The notes under the pieces are model-generated. The model had not been told where the DNA came from. It ran no database searches and saw only the letters and a list, made by a program, of their open reading frames with translations. Shown in pieces: positions 23,466 through 34,994 of a stretch of 64,000 bases of DNA (position 1 is the first letter of the stretch; each line of letters begins with the position of its first letter). A program made the position numbers and the translations under genes. Source of the stretch: Phyllostachys edulis (Eukaryota; Streptophyta; Magnoliopsida; Poales; Poaceae); assembly GCA_036346405.1 (NCBI GenBank), contig CM070566.1, positions 17,727,533-17,791,532 of the forward strand, given 5' to 3'.

Positions 23466-24379
23466 TCAGCATTCACCAACAATAAGAATTACAAGGTACT
23501 TTCCTTCCGCTCTGTGAAGCGTTATGAGGCAAGACGGATGCCGCTACACTCGAAATCCCCCCTCCTACACAAATTAAATACTTGAATAAGGAACCACGTG
23601 AACAGGACAACACTCGAAACGCTTAATTGCAGCATCCTAAACCCAAGGTTCACAAAGTCGATCTACTCAATTAAGCCGACAGTCCAGCAGGACAACAATC
23701 TGGACAGCAGTACTAAACAAATAATAACTTTTGATATGAGACTCGAAACGGAGTGAGCTCAGATCCTAAGGAAACATAACAAAAATAACCACAAAAGTCT
23801 AGTTGGCAAAATCTCCCAATTCGGCCAAAAATCTAAGCTAACAATCCTATGAAAGTCGAACATCCAAACTGTGTAACAGAACCATATAGCAGTAGAGAAA
23901 TAGTCATATAGTTTGTTCTACAAGTCCAAATTGAGTGTTCTTTATTGATCTGGAAAGGTTAACAAAATTTCTACAACAACCTAGTTGGGTGAAAACCCTG
24001 AAATTGCCCTTAACTTTATCATATTTAATAGACAAAATGACAATTAAATCACGTCAGATTTTTCAGGACAGCAGGAATGAATCTATCATATCTTTTGAAC
24101 CGTAATTCAGAATTGAGTGTTATCAGCGGCTACGAAAATCTAAGAACTATACCCATAAAACTCTAGGAGATGGAAATCTCAAATTCGGCCTCTAAGAACA
24201 TGAAAACTGCCGCACAACCTACTGGACAGAACTGAACTACTAGCATCAGGAATTCGATCCAATAAAACTAATTGAATTCACATCTACTATGAATTAGACA
24301 GCGAAGAAAGCCCTCCATTACCCTTGAAGACTCACAGGAAGATGATGATCAATCCCCCAAAGAACCTCCCCTTCCACAC
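23466..24379 (-). repeat. Right LTR of the outer element, segment 2
   Basis: Begins with the second TCAGC and continues the outer LTR (attcaccaacaataagaatt, as at 6192). It diverges from the left LTR only where the left copy is truncated. It ends with CACAC (24375-24379), the target of the solo LTR. Confidence 0.85.
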
Positions 24380-26522
24380 TGTAATACCCCAAATATCAAT
24401 TGGAGAAAATATTATTCGGGAGAGAGAAATTTATTCAATATCGATTGTAACAAAGTTTAGAGATGGAATTAAGTACAAAATTCAGAATTTTAGGAGAGGA
24501 ATGGGCCGCCAACCCATATTCGAGAGGAGAGGAGCCGGCCAGAGTGGCCCAAGGCCCATGAGTGGGCTGGCAGCCCATCAGAAGGCAAGGGAGGGGAGGG
24601 GACCAAACCCTAGCCACTCTTTGCTACAGTAGCTGTCATGCTACAGTAGTGGCATGCTACAGTACTCCGCCTCCTGCTGCTCCTCCTCTCCCCGGCGCCA
24701 CCTTCCCTGCTGCCGGCCATCGGGAAGAAGAAAGGAGAAGGGACTAGGAGAGGAGCTTCTTCGAGGATAGATCATCGTCTTCCCGCGGGTCTTCAAGGGT
24801 AACGATATGCTTTCCCCGCTGTTTGATGATGATTAGTTGTGAATTCGAGCAGTTGGATTGGATCGAATTGCTGCTGTTAGAATTTCAGAATCTGTCCAGA
24901 TTGTTGCGTGGCCAATTTCGGTTCCTTAGAGACCTAATTGGAGATGTCCATCTCCTAGAGATATTTAGATAATATTTTTAGCTTTCCGTGGCCACCAAGA
25001 CCACCTAATTCCGACTTACGGATCAAAAGTTATGATAGTTTCAATCTTGCTGCCCAGAATTCTGACGAGATTGATCTGTTAATTTGTCTTTTAATTTATG
25101 TTCATGTTAGAGGCAAATTCAGGGTTTCCACCCAATTAGATTGTTTTAGAAAATTTCATAACCTTTCTATAATGTCAAAGAACGCCCTAATCGGAGTTGT
25201 AGATCAAAAGTTATGCTATGTTCTTTACTGCTGTTCGTTTCGTTTGGGCAGAATCTATCTTCTGAGTTCAACTGCCTGTTAGCATTTTATTTTGGCCGAA
25301 TTGGGTTATCTTGCCAACTAGAATATTGTATATATGTTTGTTAAGTTTCTTTAGGAACTAGGCTCACCTCGTTTCGAGTCCCAGGTCAATAGTTATGGTT
25401 ATTTTCGTTCTGCTGTCCAGATTCGATTCTGTGGTTGTGTTGCCTGTTTTCAGATTAGGGATTATGGCTATTTCTTGGGTGTTCGGGAGTGTATTGTAGA
25501 ACGTTAATGGTAGTATCTTGTACCATATTATTCTTATTTCGAGTACTTACTTGTATAGGCGGAGAGGCTTCGGGTTTAGGGGCGCCGTCTTTGTCTACTC
25601 ACGCGTCGCAACGCGAAAGGCAAGTACTTTGATGTTCTTATGATTAGTGAATGCTGGATGCTTGATGTTGGTATTGTGCTTTTCTGTGATCCTTGAGAAT
25701 ATTCAAAGTTTATGTTCCTTTCTTATGTGTTAATTCCATGTGTAGACATGATGCCTTTCATAATTCATATTTCAATACATGCATCCATTTTTCATGTTCC
25801 TTCCACGGGAGTGTATTATAAGACCCATCAATTCCAGTATGGGCACGTAAGACACACTATTCCAATGTGGGCAGATTTGGACACCCGTATGAAACGTTCT
25901 TCATACGGGACTTGGATCCCCGCATTTTGTTAAATGCGGGCTTAGGTGAACACCGACGGGTGTGTCACTAGCTATATTGGTATAAGCACGTGTGCAGTCC
26001 ATTCCTTTCAATCAATCCATTCATTTCATTTATTCATATATTCATTCGATGTTATGTTCTTATTCTTAAAAGATGTTGCCTTGTTCATAATTGTTGTAAG
26101 TTCAATTATTCACTGTACTTGCTGAGTCTCGGACTCATTCTTGCTTTGTTTGTTTATTTTAGGTGATCGTTGATGATGGCTCTATTGGGAGGGAATAGAC
26201 ATGCACTATTCGTTCACTTCACTATATTTCAATTCAATAATAGGACTTAGTTCTAGCCTTCATTCGTTAATTGATGAACTGTAATAATTAAATTTAGATG
26301 TGGTTGATAACCTCTCTATGTTATGATTGATTATGTATTGCTTGTGATCTTCGATCACCCTTCGTTATGCTTGCTTGAATTCAGACTATTGTCATGCCAT
26401 GGTTCTATTAGATAGTGATCTCTTTATGTCATTAGTTGATATTATTCAAATTTTTCTGTATTATGGTTGTATGTTAGATGATTTAGGTGACATCTCGGCT
26501 TCCGAATAGCCAGGGTGTTACA
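24380..26522 (+). mobile_element. Solo LTR, plus strand, related to the outer element
   Basis: Runs from TGTAATACCCC to CCAGGGTGTTACA and is flanked by a perfect CACAC duplication (24375-24379 and 26523-26527). It is an inverted, more diverged relative of the outer LTR; for example 25790-25990 matches the reverse complement of 10490-10690. With no internal sequence, it is best explained by recombination between the two LTRs of a former element. Confidence 0.88.
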
Positions 26523-26527
26523 CACAC

Positions 26528-26967
26528 CTTCTCCCTTCCTTCTTTTGGCCAGCCACCAAGGTAGCAGCACCAATTGGAGGATCGACTGGAGATGCTGGTA
26601 GGAGGAGGTGGCTTGGAGATGACCTTGGAGGGGCGGCACCAGGGAGATGAGGCGCCAAGGAGGGAGAGGAAAGCGGTGTGGCAGCTGCCCTTGGGGAGAG
26701 GGAGGCGCAAGAGGTGGGGGGGAGGGTTAGAGGTGGCTAGGGTTTTGGAGTGGAAAGGGTGGCGCCCCCCCCCCTTCAATATGGTCGGCCCCCCTCTTGG
26801 GCCTTAGGTCATGACCTAGGGCCCAAGTTGGCGAAATTACAACGAAAAGTCCCTTTTTACTTCCACTATTCGCTTGATGAATACTTTCTTTGTTAGGAGA
26901 AATTCGAAATTGAATAAATTCCCTTTTCCGAATAAGGTTCTCTCTAATTTGAATTTGGGATATTACA
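26528..26967 (-). repeat. Right LTR of the outer element, segment 3
   Basis: GC-rich then AT-rich, ending GAATTTGGGATATTACA, the reverse complement of an LTR start. The ATAGG after it (26968-26972) pairs with ATATG at 5275-5279 as the target duplication of the whole nest. Confidence 0.75.
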
Positions 26968-27290
26968 ATAGGTGTGCAACATGCTTGCTTAATCTTTGCT
27001 GCATTTTTAGATTGCTTGAGCAAGAAAGAGTTATGCGTGATATGTTTAGAGCTTGGCTTTATTTTGCAGCTATATATGATGATCAGCGATACCAGCCCTC
27101 TACAAGAAAGGTACAAAAGTGAGCTCTTAAGCAATTTTAATAGCCCAAACATGTTTTTCTTATTGTTTAGATTTTCCATTTGATTGTCTTTTCTATATAT
27201 TGCTTAAATTCATCATTAGATTGTCTATTATATATAAATTGTTATGTCATATTGTCGCATAAACTTCCTTTTTGGCAGTGAGAATGTCTC
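26968..27290 (+). repeat. Continuation of the host locus with a further exon-like cassette
   Basis: Unique DNA resumes after the LTR nest. From 27058 it repeats the cassette seen at 5037 (tttattttgcagctatatat) and about 230 bp of its downstream flank, including cataaactt...gagaatgtctc. The cassette is flanked by acceptor-like TTTTGCAG and donor-like AAAGGTAC. The encoded peptide is not recognised. Confidence 0.55.
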
Positions 27291-29800
27291 ATGTGTATAA
27301 TCATTGTACGTACCTTATTACAGCTATTCAGTGTACTGCTACCATCTAGCTTACATGCATAAAAAAAAGATAGAAACAGTTCACCCCAAAAAAAAATTCA
27401 TTCATCCCTTTTTCATTCTGTTCACACACCCTCGCAGTCGACAGGTATAAAAGATGCAGCTGCAACTCCTTAGAGCATCTATAAAGTTGCTGCTAGGTTA
27501 CAACCACTATATCAAACAGATACACAGATCATAACACCTCTATTACCACAACAGCGAGAGCACTACACTACTCTTGAAATAACATTTAAACTATTTTTTA
27601 TTCTCTTTTTATATTCGGCCATTATCCATATGCTTGCAGCGTAGCTTTTTTACTGCATATATTATGAACTATACTAGAGTCCTAGGAAAATCCTTCCAAA
27701 GTTTCACTATATGAATAACACATATCCATTAAATTTCCTGCAGTTAGACTTACGTATCATAGCTATTCTATCTATCATGTAACAGCAATATAATTTGATT
27801 TGGCAACGTTTGTTTTTAACACAAGAACTTGCTCTTTAGAGCAATGTTGGGATTTATCACTATAAAGTACTCTCTTGGGCAGCTTGCCTCTCTTAAAAAG
27901 GTTAATCAGTTCTGACCTCTAGCTCCATTAAATCTATCGTTCGTTGTGACAGAGCCTTGCACCAGCTTTTCTGAAATAGACTGCGTGGTCAGGTTTTCCC
28001 AAAGACTGCCCTTCTTTAATAATCTGGATAATTTGTCAAAACTCTGAGCTAGCACGCTACTTATGTTAAGTCTTACAATATTCCCAATGGTTAGATGATC
28101 TTATTTTTGTTTTGTTATTTATTTTGTGGACTTGAGAACACACTAAACTATGGCCTTGAATGACTCTGGCCTGTTCAATACATGAAGGGATCAAGAACGT
28201 AGCACACTGCTTATGTCAAGAAGGCTACCGAATTTTCTTAGTAGATAAGTTAATCTTATTGCTTCATGCAATTTGCCTCTCTCAGATTTTGAAATTATGT
28301 ATTGCACACCTGTAATTTTGAAGAGAATGCCGTCTGTGTGTTAGGCATAAGTAGAGAAGAGCTTTCATTTGCATTGATGATTTTTAAAATGAAAAAAAAG
28401 ATATTTACGCCTAGCTAGAGTAGTTCTTAGTTATCCTTACTCATCGTAGAAATTTCTAGCTCCTACTCAAATTATATGAGGTTAGGCATTGAGATAGTAT
28501 TTCGCATCCAATTGTTGATAACTGCAAATATCTATAGATTCTTCCATATATTCAAGGGTTGACAATTGAATTGCACTACTGTAGTAACCTTTGTTCACTA
28601 GTCCCTTTAGGTTATTACATTTATCAAACATCTATGCCCGCCACATTCTTCACATGTAACGTATGGAGGAGCAATTATGTTATCAATATTGCTGATTTGT
28701 TGTTCTATGAATGTGCCAATGCTGTTGTCCAAATGTAAAAAAGGAAGCATATAAGAGGTTAACAATCTTGATTTATATTTAGAAGATACAAAAATGATCT
28801 GAACTTCATTATCGGCACCAAATGTTAGTTTTTTTTAATAGAGTGTCAATCAGTTAGACATAGAGCAGATACGATTTTTGTTCAAAAAAAATAACTGAAT
28901 ATGATATCCATGCATATAACAGTTGCATAGCTGTCCGAATATGCTTTCCGGACTGCCTGCTTAGCTCTTGCAGATCATGATATTGTTAATTACTTCCTTA
29001 TTAAGTGTTCACCAAATAATAATCACTAATTCTATCAAAGCTTAGTTGCAATTATGTTTCTTAATCCTCACTTGTGATTTACAACATGGTGATCAGCACG
29101 AATTTACACCTGGTGACATTATTGAGTGATTATTATTCCTCCTAAAATGTCTTATTTGGTATCATTATTACATAAATTGAAGTTTATAAAGTTTGTCCCT
29201 CTAACCCATCTTTGCACTTGCAGCCACTGAATGGATGAAGGGAAAGTAATCACCTCCTATCCATTCTACATCTGATCCACCAACAAAAAAAAATCATCCA
29301 CAAAGATGCCCATTGAATGATCAGAGACATTTTTATGAATGCACCCCTTTCGAGGTAAAATACAATGCACATTTACCAGCCTCTAAAAATAGAGTACTTG
29401 TGTAATCTAACCTAACTCACTAATACTCTTTGTTGTTTTTATTGCCAGCAACATCAATGGCCGCTAAAGCCGATGCTTCCCAACCAGCAGCCCAAAAACA
29501 AATTCTCTACATGTTTCGTTTCTATTGTCTACTACTGTTTTGTAATATATCACTCTTGACTGTGCTCATACTCCTTTTGAACCCTGTTATGTATATATTC
29601 CGATGCCAAAAATCTCCAGCAACGCTATCATCTTATTAGTATCTACTCTCTAAAACCCTGTTGCTTGCTTTTCATCTAATCAACTGCACGTTGCTATCAT
29701 ATTATTATCTACTAAGAATATTGCTTCCATTACTTACTCTCATTAGTATCCGACAGTTACACTTTACCAAACAACTCTCCTTGCCAAATCCAAAAAACAA
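27291..29800. other. Intergenic, no gene seen
   Basis: AT-rich DNA without convincing coding frames. A short open frame at 29430-29639 has no recognisable domain. The right end belongs to a Helitron whose 3' terminus is at 29840. Its 5' end, which should begin TC after an A, could not be placed, so an unknown part of this stretch is Helitron. Confidence 0.5.
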
Positions 29801-29808
29801 AAAATAAA

Positions 29809-29840
29809 CGCCCGCTCCATGGGCGTGGGTTATCTTCTAG
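29809..29840 (+). mobile_element. Helitron 3' terminus
   Basis: CGCCC (29809-29813), a 7-nt loop and GGGCG (29821-29825) form a perfect GC stem. Eleven bases later the sequence ends TTCTAG, followed by T. A short GC hairpin 10-12 nt before a terminal CTRR, inserted ahead of a T, is the classic Helitron 3' end. The 5' end was not found. Confidence 0.65.
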
Positions 29841-30017
29841 TGTTGCTTATTTTCCCTAGCCTTGCTTGGCAGAGCTCCTCTAGTTCCATTATTGCAGAAT
29901 CGATCATAGCCTGTCCTCCCCTCTTTCCCTATCACACAGAGTTGCCTTAATTCTGCATCTGCAGTGTTAATTACGAAGATGATGAATGAGTAGGTACACG
30001 TTCCTCTTCAAGGAGAG

Positions 30018-33000
30018 ATGAGTTCTTCCCTGGGCGCCATGGAGGCTCCGATGAGTTCTTCCCTGGGTGCCATGGGCCCTCTTCTCAGGAAGCTCGATTC
30101 ACTGCTGGCTCCCGAGTACCAGCTGCCAAAGCCACTGAAGGATGAAATCGAGCTCCTCAAGGAAGATCTGGAAGAAATCAGCGCCGCCCTCGTGGAGCAG
30201 TCAATGGTAGATTCCCCAGGTCACAAGGCAAAATACTGGATGGATGAGGTGCGTGAACTTTCGTATGACATCGAGGACTGCATCGACGACATGATTCCGA
30301 CGCACGCCGACGCCGATGGGAAGATCGGACCCGTGCACAACCACAAGCTTGGTCGTGTTAAGATTGCTCGGCTTTCCAGGACGCCAAAGCCGTTCACAAG
30401 GATCGCAGAACTCAGGACCCTGGTGCGGGAGGCAAGCGAACGGTACAGAAGGTATCAGCTTGATGGTTGCACCCCGAGTTCTAGATGTGAATTCACTGGG
30501 CACGGTCGGGTTCCATCGCTGTATAGCGGCTCTGCCAATTTCCTTGTTGGTGTCGACGACTCGAAGATGAAGCTTATCAAGTGGCTTACCAACGAAATGG
30601 AGCCGCAGCTGAAAGTGGTGCATATAGTTGGATCTGCAGGTGTTGGTAAGACCACGCTTGCTGGACAACTGTACCGTGGACTTGGAGGCCAATTCGAGCG
30701 CTGCGGTTTTGTCCGGGCGTCGCGAAAGCCTGACATGAGGAGGCTTCTTTTGGGCGTGCTTTCTCAAGTTAAACGGCGTCAACAACCATCTGATGGCTGC
30801 ACGGTGCAAAACCTCATCGACGATGTCAGGGAGCATCTCCAAGATAAGAGGTATTTTATTTAACTAAATAATTTACGTAAATTTATCTAGATATATGCTA
30901 TTTTATTATTTTACCAATTTCACAAACACGCACTTGAATTTATATTTACATACATGTTTGTGAAGGGAGTATATATGCAATATAAAAATCATCGAAATAA
31001 ATTTCTTAAATAACAGTGTCACAGCGGCGTTTTTAAATTTGCCCTTTTCATTTTATTGCGGGAATTTTGCCATTCATCCCTCCGTCTACGTAAATAATTG
31101 TTTTTGAACATTTCTGGAACCTAATCTAAAAAAAGGATGCTTTTGTTAATGGTTGGCATCTCTAGTGAAAATTATCCTTGTAATTTCCATTTGTAGTGTT
31201 TTGATTTCCATTTGTAGTGTTTCCATAATTGCTATTTCTTTTAGCCTGTCAAAATGTACTTACAAAATCACTTGACAGGTACTTTATTGTAATTGATGAT
31301 TTATGGGAAACAACAGCGTGGGATATTGTTAAGGAAGCTTTTCCAGAAGGAAAAAATTACAGTAGAATAATAACAACGGCAGAAAGTGAGGATGTAGCTA
31401 TGGAATGCTGTGGTTATCACTCTGATAGTATTTTCAAAATGAAACATCTTGGCAGCGACGACTCTGCAAAATTGTTCTTCAACAGAGTTTTTGGCTCGGA
31501 ACATCAATGTCCTGATCAATTGAAGGAAGTTTCATATAGAATCATAAGAAAATGTGGTGGTTTACCACTGGCAACCATCAGTATAGCCGGTCTTTTAGCA
31601 AGCCAACCAAACAACTTAGAGCTATGGGACCATGTACAGAAATGTTTAAGCCCCAATTTGACAAATCTTACTTTGGAAGAGATGCTGAAAGAAATAGTAA
31701 ACCTTAGCTACAATAGTCTTCCTCAGTATTTGAAGACATGCCTGCTATATCTTAGTATGTATCCAGATGTGTACATAATCTGGAAGGTTGATTTGGTGAA
31801 GCAATGGATAGCTGAAGGTTTTATTAGTGCAACAGAGGGAAAAGACACAGAGAAAGTTGCAGAGAGCTATTTGGATGAACTTGTTAATAGGGGATTGATC
31901 CAACCTGGGAAAATTAACGACAATGATGAGGTATTATCCTGTACAGTGCACCAAATTGTACTTGATCTTATTAGACACAAATCCAAAGAAGAGAGATTTG
32001 TCACTACAATAGATTACTCTCAGACCATTACAGGACTTTCTAGCAAGGCTCATCGGTTGTCCCTCTACTTCAGCAATGCCAAATATGCAACGAAACCGGC
32101 AGGTCTAACACTGTCACAAGTTCGATCCCTCGCCTTTTTTGGAATCCTCGAGTGTATGCCTTCCATTGTGGGATTTAAGCACCTCAGAGTTCTAATCCTT
32201 GAATTTTGGGGTGATTACCATGGGCACACGAGTTTCAACCTCACAAGAATTGGCAGATTATTTCAGCTGAGATACTTGAAGATTTCAAGTGATATCGTAG
32301 TAGAATTACCAACTCAGATGCGAGGGCTACAACACTTGGAGACATTGGAAATAGACGCAAGTGTGTCAGCTGTTCCATTGGATGTTATTCATCTCTCTAG
32401 CTTGTTGCATCTCCGTCTTCGAGATGAGACAAAGCTACCCGATGGGATTGGCTGCATGAGGTCTCTACGAACACTACAGTATTTTGACCTTGGCAATAAC
32501 TCTGAGGGCAATCTATGGGGTCTTGGTGAGCTGACAAACCTACAGGATCTTCATCTCACCTATTTTACATCACTATCTAATGTTCATCTGAAGAGAAATC
32601 TGATAGCTTTAGCCTGTTCACTTGGGAAACTTGGTAACCTCAAAACTCTCACTCTGGCTCCTGATGCTGTAGGCACGATTGTTTTCTTTGTTGGCTCGAG
32701 CGACATGTCCTCTATTCCCATCTTTCTCGAGAGACTTGAGTTGTCGCCACCCATTGGCATCTTTTCCAGGCTTCCCAAGTGGATTGGACAACTCCGCAAA
32801 CTCTGCATTTTGAAAGTTGCTGTTAGAGAACTGCTGGTGAATGACATTGATAGCCTCACAGGATTACCTTCCCTCACAGTTCTCTCATTGTATGTCCAGA
32901 CAGCTCCTGAGGGAAGGATCTTCTTCAACGACGGGGCATTTCCAGTTCTCAAGTATTTCAAATTTAGGTGTGGTCTACTGTGCCTCGCCTTCACGGCAGG

Positions 33001-33421
33001 AGCAATGCCCAATCTTCGGAGGCTCAAGCTATGGTTCAACAACCATATTGGGCAGAATTACGGAAATATGCTTACCGGAATTGAGCACCTTTTAAACCTC
33101 CGGGACATCGCTGGACGAATTGGGGCAGCCACCGGTGCTGACGAATCTGACAGGAGGGCTGCGGAGTCAGTGTTCGAGGACGCCATTAACAAGCATCCAA
33201 GGTGTCCTAGATTTAACGTACAATGGGTGAATTCGGTTGAGGAAGAATATCGTCCTTCAGAGAAACAGCATCAGAGGCAAGAGAAAGGCTTATCAGGTGA
33301 ACAACAAGGGGTTCTAGAGAAAGACTCAGCAGAAGATACGAACAAACATGCTGATAGCGGGTATGGATTCTTCTTCCTTATTCGAGCAGCAATTCTTCGC
33401 AACTTCTCCCTTTTTCGATAA
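30018..33421 (+). CDS. CC-NBS-LRR (NLR) disease-resistance protein, two exons
   Basis: Exons 30018-30850 and 31279-33421 join in frame (AGATAAGAG, GT...AG, GTACTTT) to give 991 residues. The protein is an intracellular immune receptor of the coiled-coil class. Domains in order: Rx-type coiled coil with an EDVID-like segment (DEVRELSYDIEDCIDD, about 76-91); P-loop GSAGVGKTT (about 205-213); kinase-2 YFIVIDDLW (279-287); RNBS-B RIITTAES; CGGLPLA (about 370); CLLYLSMYPD (about 432); then leucine-rich repeats from about 540 to 900. The MHD motif is VHQ (501-503), lacking the usual Asp. The first 19 residues contain MSSSLGAM twice. The C-terminal tail, about 60 residues, is polar and charged. The frame has no disruption. 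Length and intron position are ordinary for a grass NLR. The ligand is unknown. Confidence 0.93.
30851..31278 (+). other. NLR intron 1
   Basis: A 428-bp AT-rich intron with donor AG/GTATTT and acceptor CTTGACAG. It splits an Arg codon directly before the kinase-2 motif, so splicing is required to link the P-loop and kinase-2 halves of the ATPase. Confidence 0.85.
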
Positions 33422-34311
33422 CCCGCATTCATTTATTTCCTCCAATATCACCATTATCTTTCAAACGAAAAGATTATTATCCAAAAGACCGAAGTGCTAT
33501 AACAAATCTTTCTTGGCCATTTTCCCGCACAGTAAAACATAGCACAATAAAGTTGTGCCAGACCAAATCTTAATATATTATGTCATTAGTTTTCTCTTTT
33601 TGTCTCATAAATCATAATGTTTTAACGAAAAATAAATGTGTTATCATCAGGACGTCTCAAATTTCCGATCTGCCATCAACTGTCGCTTCATGTCGCCTGA
33701 AGTCAGGTAGTTCAGTTTCCTTTCCTGCTCCAGTCTCAAAACTCTTTCCTCCTACGCTAGAATAAAAAAAAAGTTAGTTATTCCACCGTACTCTATTGTT
33801 TTTTAACAATGTTTCTAGAATGCGTGCGGTCAATCTTTTATAACTTTGACCGCTAATACACCCGAGACTATTTAGATTTGTCATGTGGAAATGACACTAC
33901 TAAATTTGTCATAAAAAATTTTCATAGCATTATATGTTTAATAATATTTATTAGCGTGTAATTATAAAAATCAATGATCAAAGGTGTGTATTGGATACTG
34001 TGTCGATGTTCAAAACAAGAAGTAAAAAGGAACGGAGGAGATATTTTTTTCAGTTGTGTGAACAATATGGGGGTGGTTTTTCCATAAAACTCGTAATTAA
34101 GGTTTTGGCAAAACAAAATTTTGTTATCCTGGTTTTTATCTTATCCTAAGCTAACAAGGTTTATGTTGTTAGGCCCTAAAACTTGAAATCCAAACATGAC
34201 CAAGTGGCATAACCTGTTTTTTATAGTACTACTCTACTACACACAGGTCCGAAACACGATTTCTCCGGTTCCAAATGGACAAAGCCAAAAAAATGCATGA
34301 AATTACATATA
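33422..34311. other. NLR 3' flank, no gene seen
   Basis: AT-rich sequence that should contain the NLR 3' untranslated region. I see no domain-bearing frame or clear repeat. Confidence 0.5.
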
Positions 34312-34460
34312 CACTACTAGAAATATTTTTTTTTGTCACGGTTCCACAAAGTTTGTTACTACCATGGGAAACCCATCTTCAAAATAGATGGCGCTTCAAT
34401 TCTTTTTAATTTGTCGTTACCTCTTGATTTTTCCTGATGGATATCTAGGCCATCGCTAAA
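34312..34460 (+). mobile_element. Possible CACTA transposon terminus
   Basis: CACTACTAGAAATATTTTTT at 34312 resembles the terminal motif of grass CACTA (En/Spm) elements, and the following 130 bp has short motifs around gatgg. I could not find the opposite terminus or a 3-bp duplication. Confidence 0.3.
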
Positions 34461-34841
34461 TGCACATTCTGTATAGTGGAGATTTTGCGTGTAATGGTAG
34501 GGTCTTCCATGATATGTCACCGAGGGGCTTTAGTGCACTCAGACAACCGTTGGGTATAACACACATGCGATTGCTTCCCATGTGCATGCATCTACTTTCT
34601 GCAGTTCATGTTCATCCGATGGGGCAGTATGTGAAAGCACTTAAGACAAATCTTCGCAGCTGAAGCAAGTTAATAGCATTTCGAAAGAAAAAAAAAATTG
34701 TTGTTTGTCGGTTACACGGTTCCAAAATATCGTAGATCCCACAGCCCTGTTTTATGCACCATGGTTTGGAAGACCGGTCGTAACCGGCTGGATACCGCCA
34801 ATTTTTGCCAGTCTTAGTGTCTGGTCCGGGATGTTCATCCC

Positions 34842-34982
34842 TGTTAGGAATAGCAACTTGTATTTTCAGAGACCTTTCCAGAGGCTAAAAGGTCAGTATA
34901 TATACACAAAGTACAGGTGGTGAATATACAAATAACCCCTCATAACAATAGGGAATAACACACTATACATATATCTCTAACA
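34842..34982 (-). repeat. 3' LTR of the copia element (141 bp)
   Basis: Starts TGTTAGGAATAG and ends CTCTAACA. It differs from the 5' LTR by substitutions and small indels. The neighbouring plus-strand cccccctcaaa is the polypurine tract in element sense. Confidence 0.9.
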
Positions 34983-34994
34983 CCCCCCTCAAAC

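Larger units (their letters stand above)
5280..26967 (-). mobile_element. Gene-less LTR retrotransposon (outer element of the first nest)
   Basis: A minus-strand element with LTRs of TGTAATATCCC...GGGTGTTACA type. The left LTR (element 3') is 5280-6710, the right LTR (element 5') starts at 9925, and a primer-binding site complementary to initiator tRNA-Met lies at 9911-9922. The flanks give a near-perfect target duplication, ATATG (5275-5279) and ATAGG (26968-26972). The right LTR is interrupted by a gypsy element and by a solo LTR. The internal part has no gag or pol that I can see, so this looks non-autonomous, or heavily deleted. The polypurine tract and the first 0.8 kb of the left LTR are missing. 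Confidence 0.8.

Noticed and set aside
29430..29639. Open frame with a hydrophobic stretch upstream of the NLR
   Set aside because: Short, AT-rich, without a recognisable domain, and inside probable Helitron sequence.
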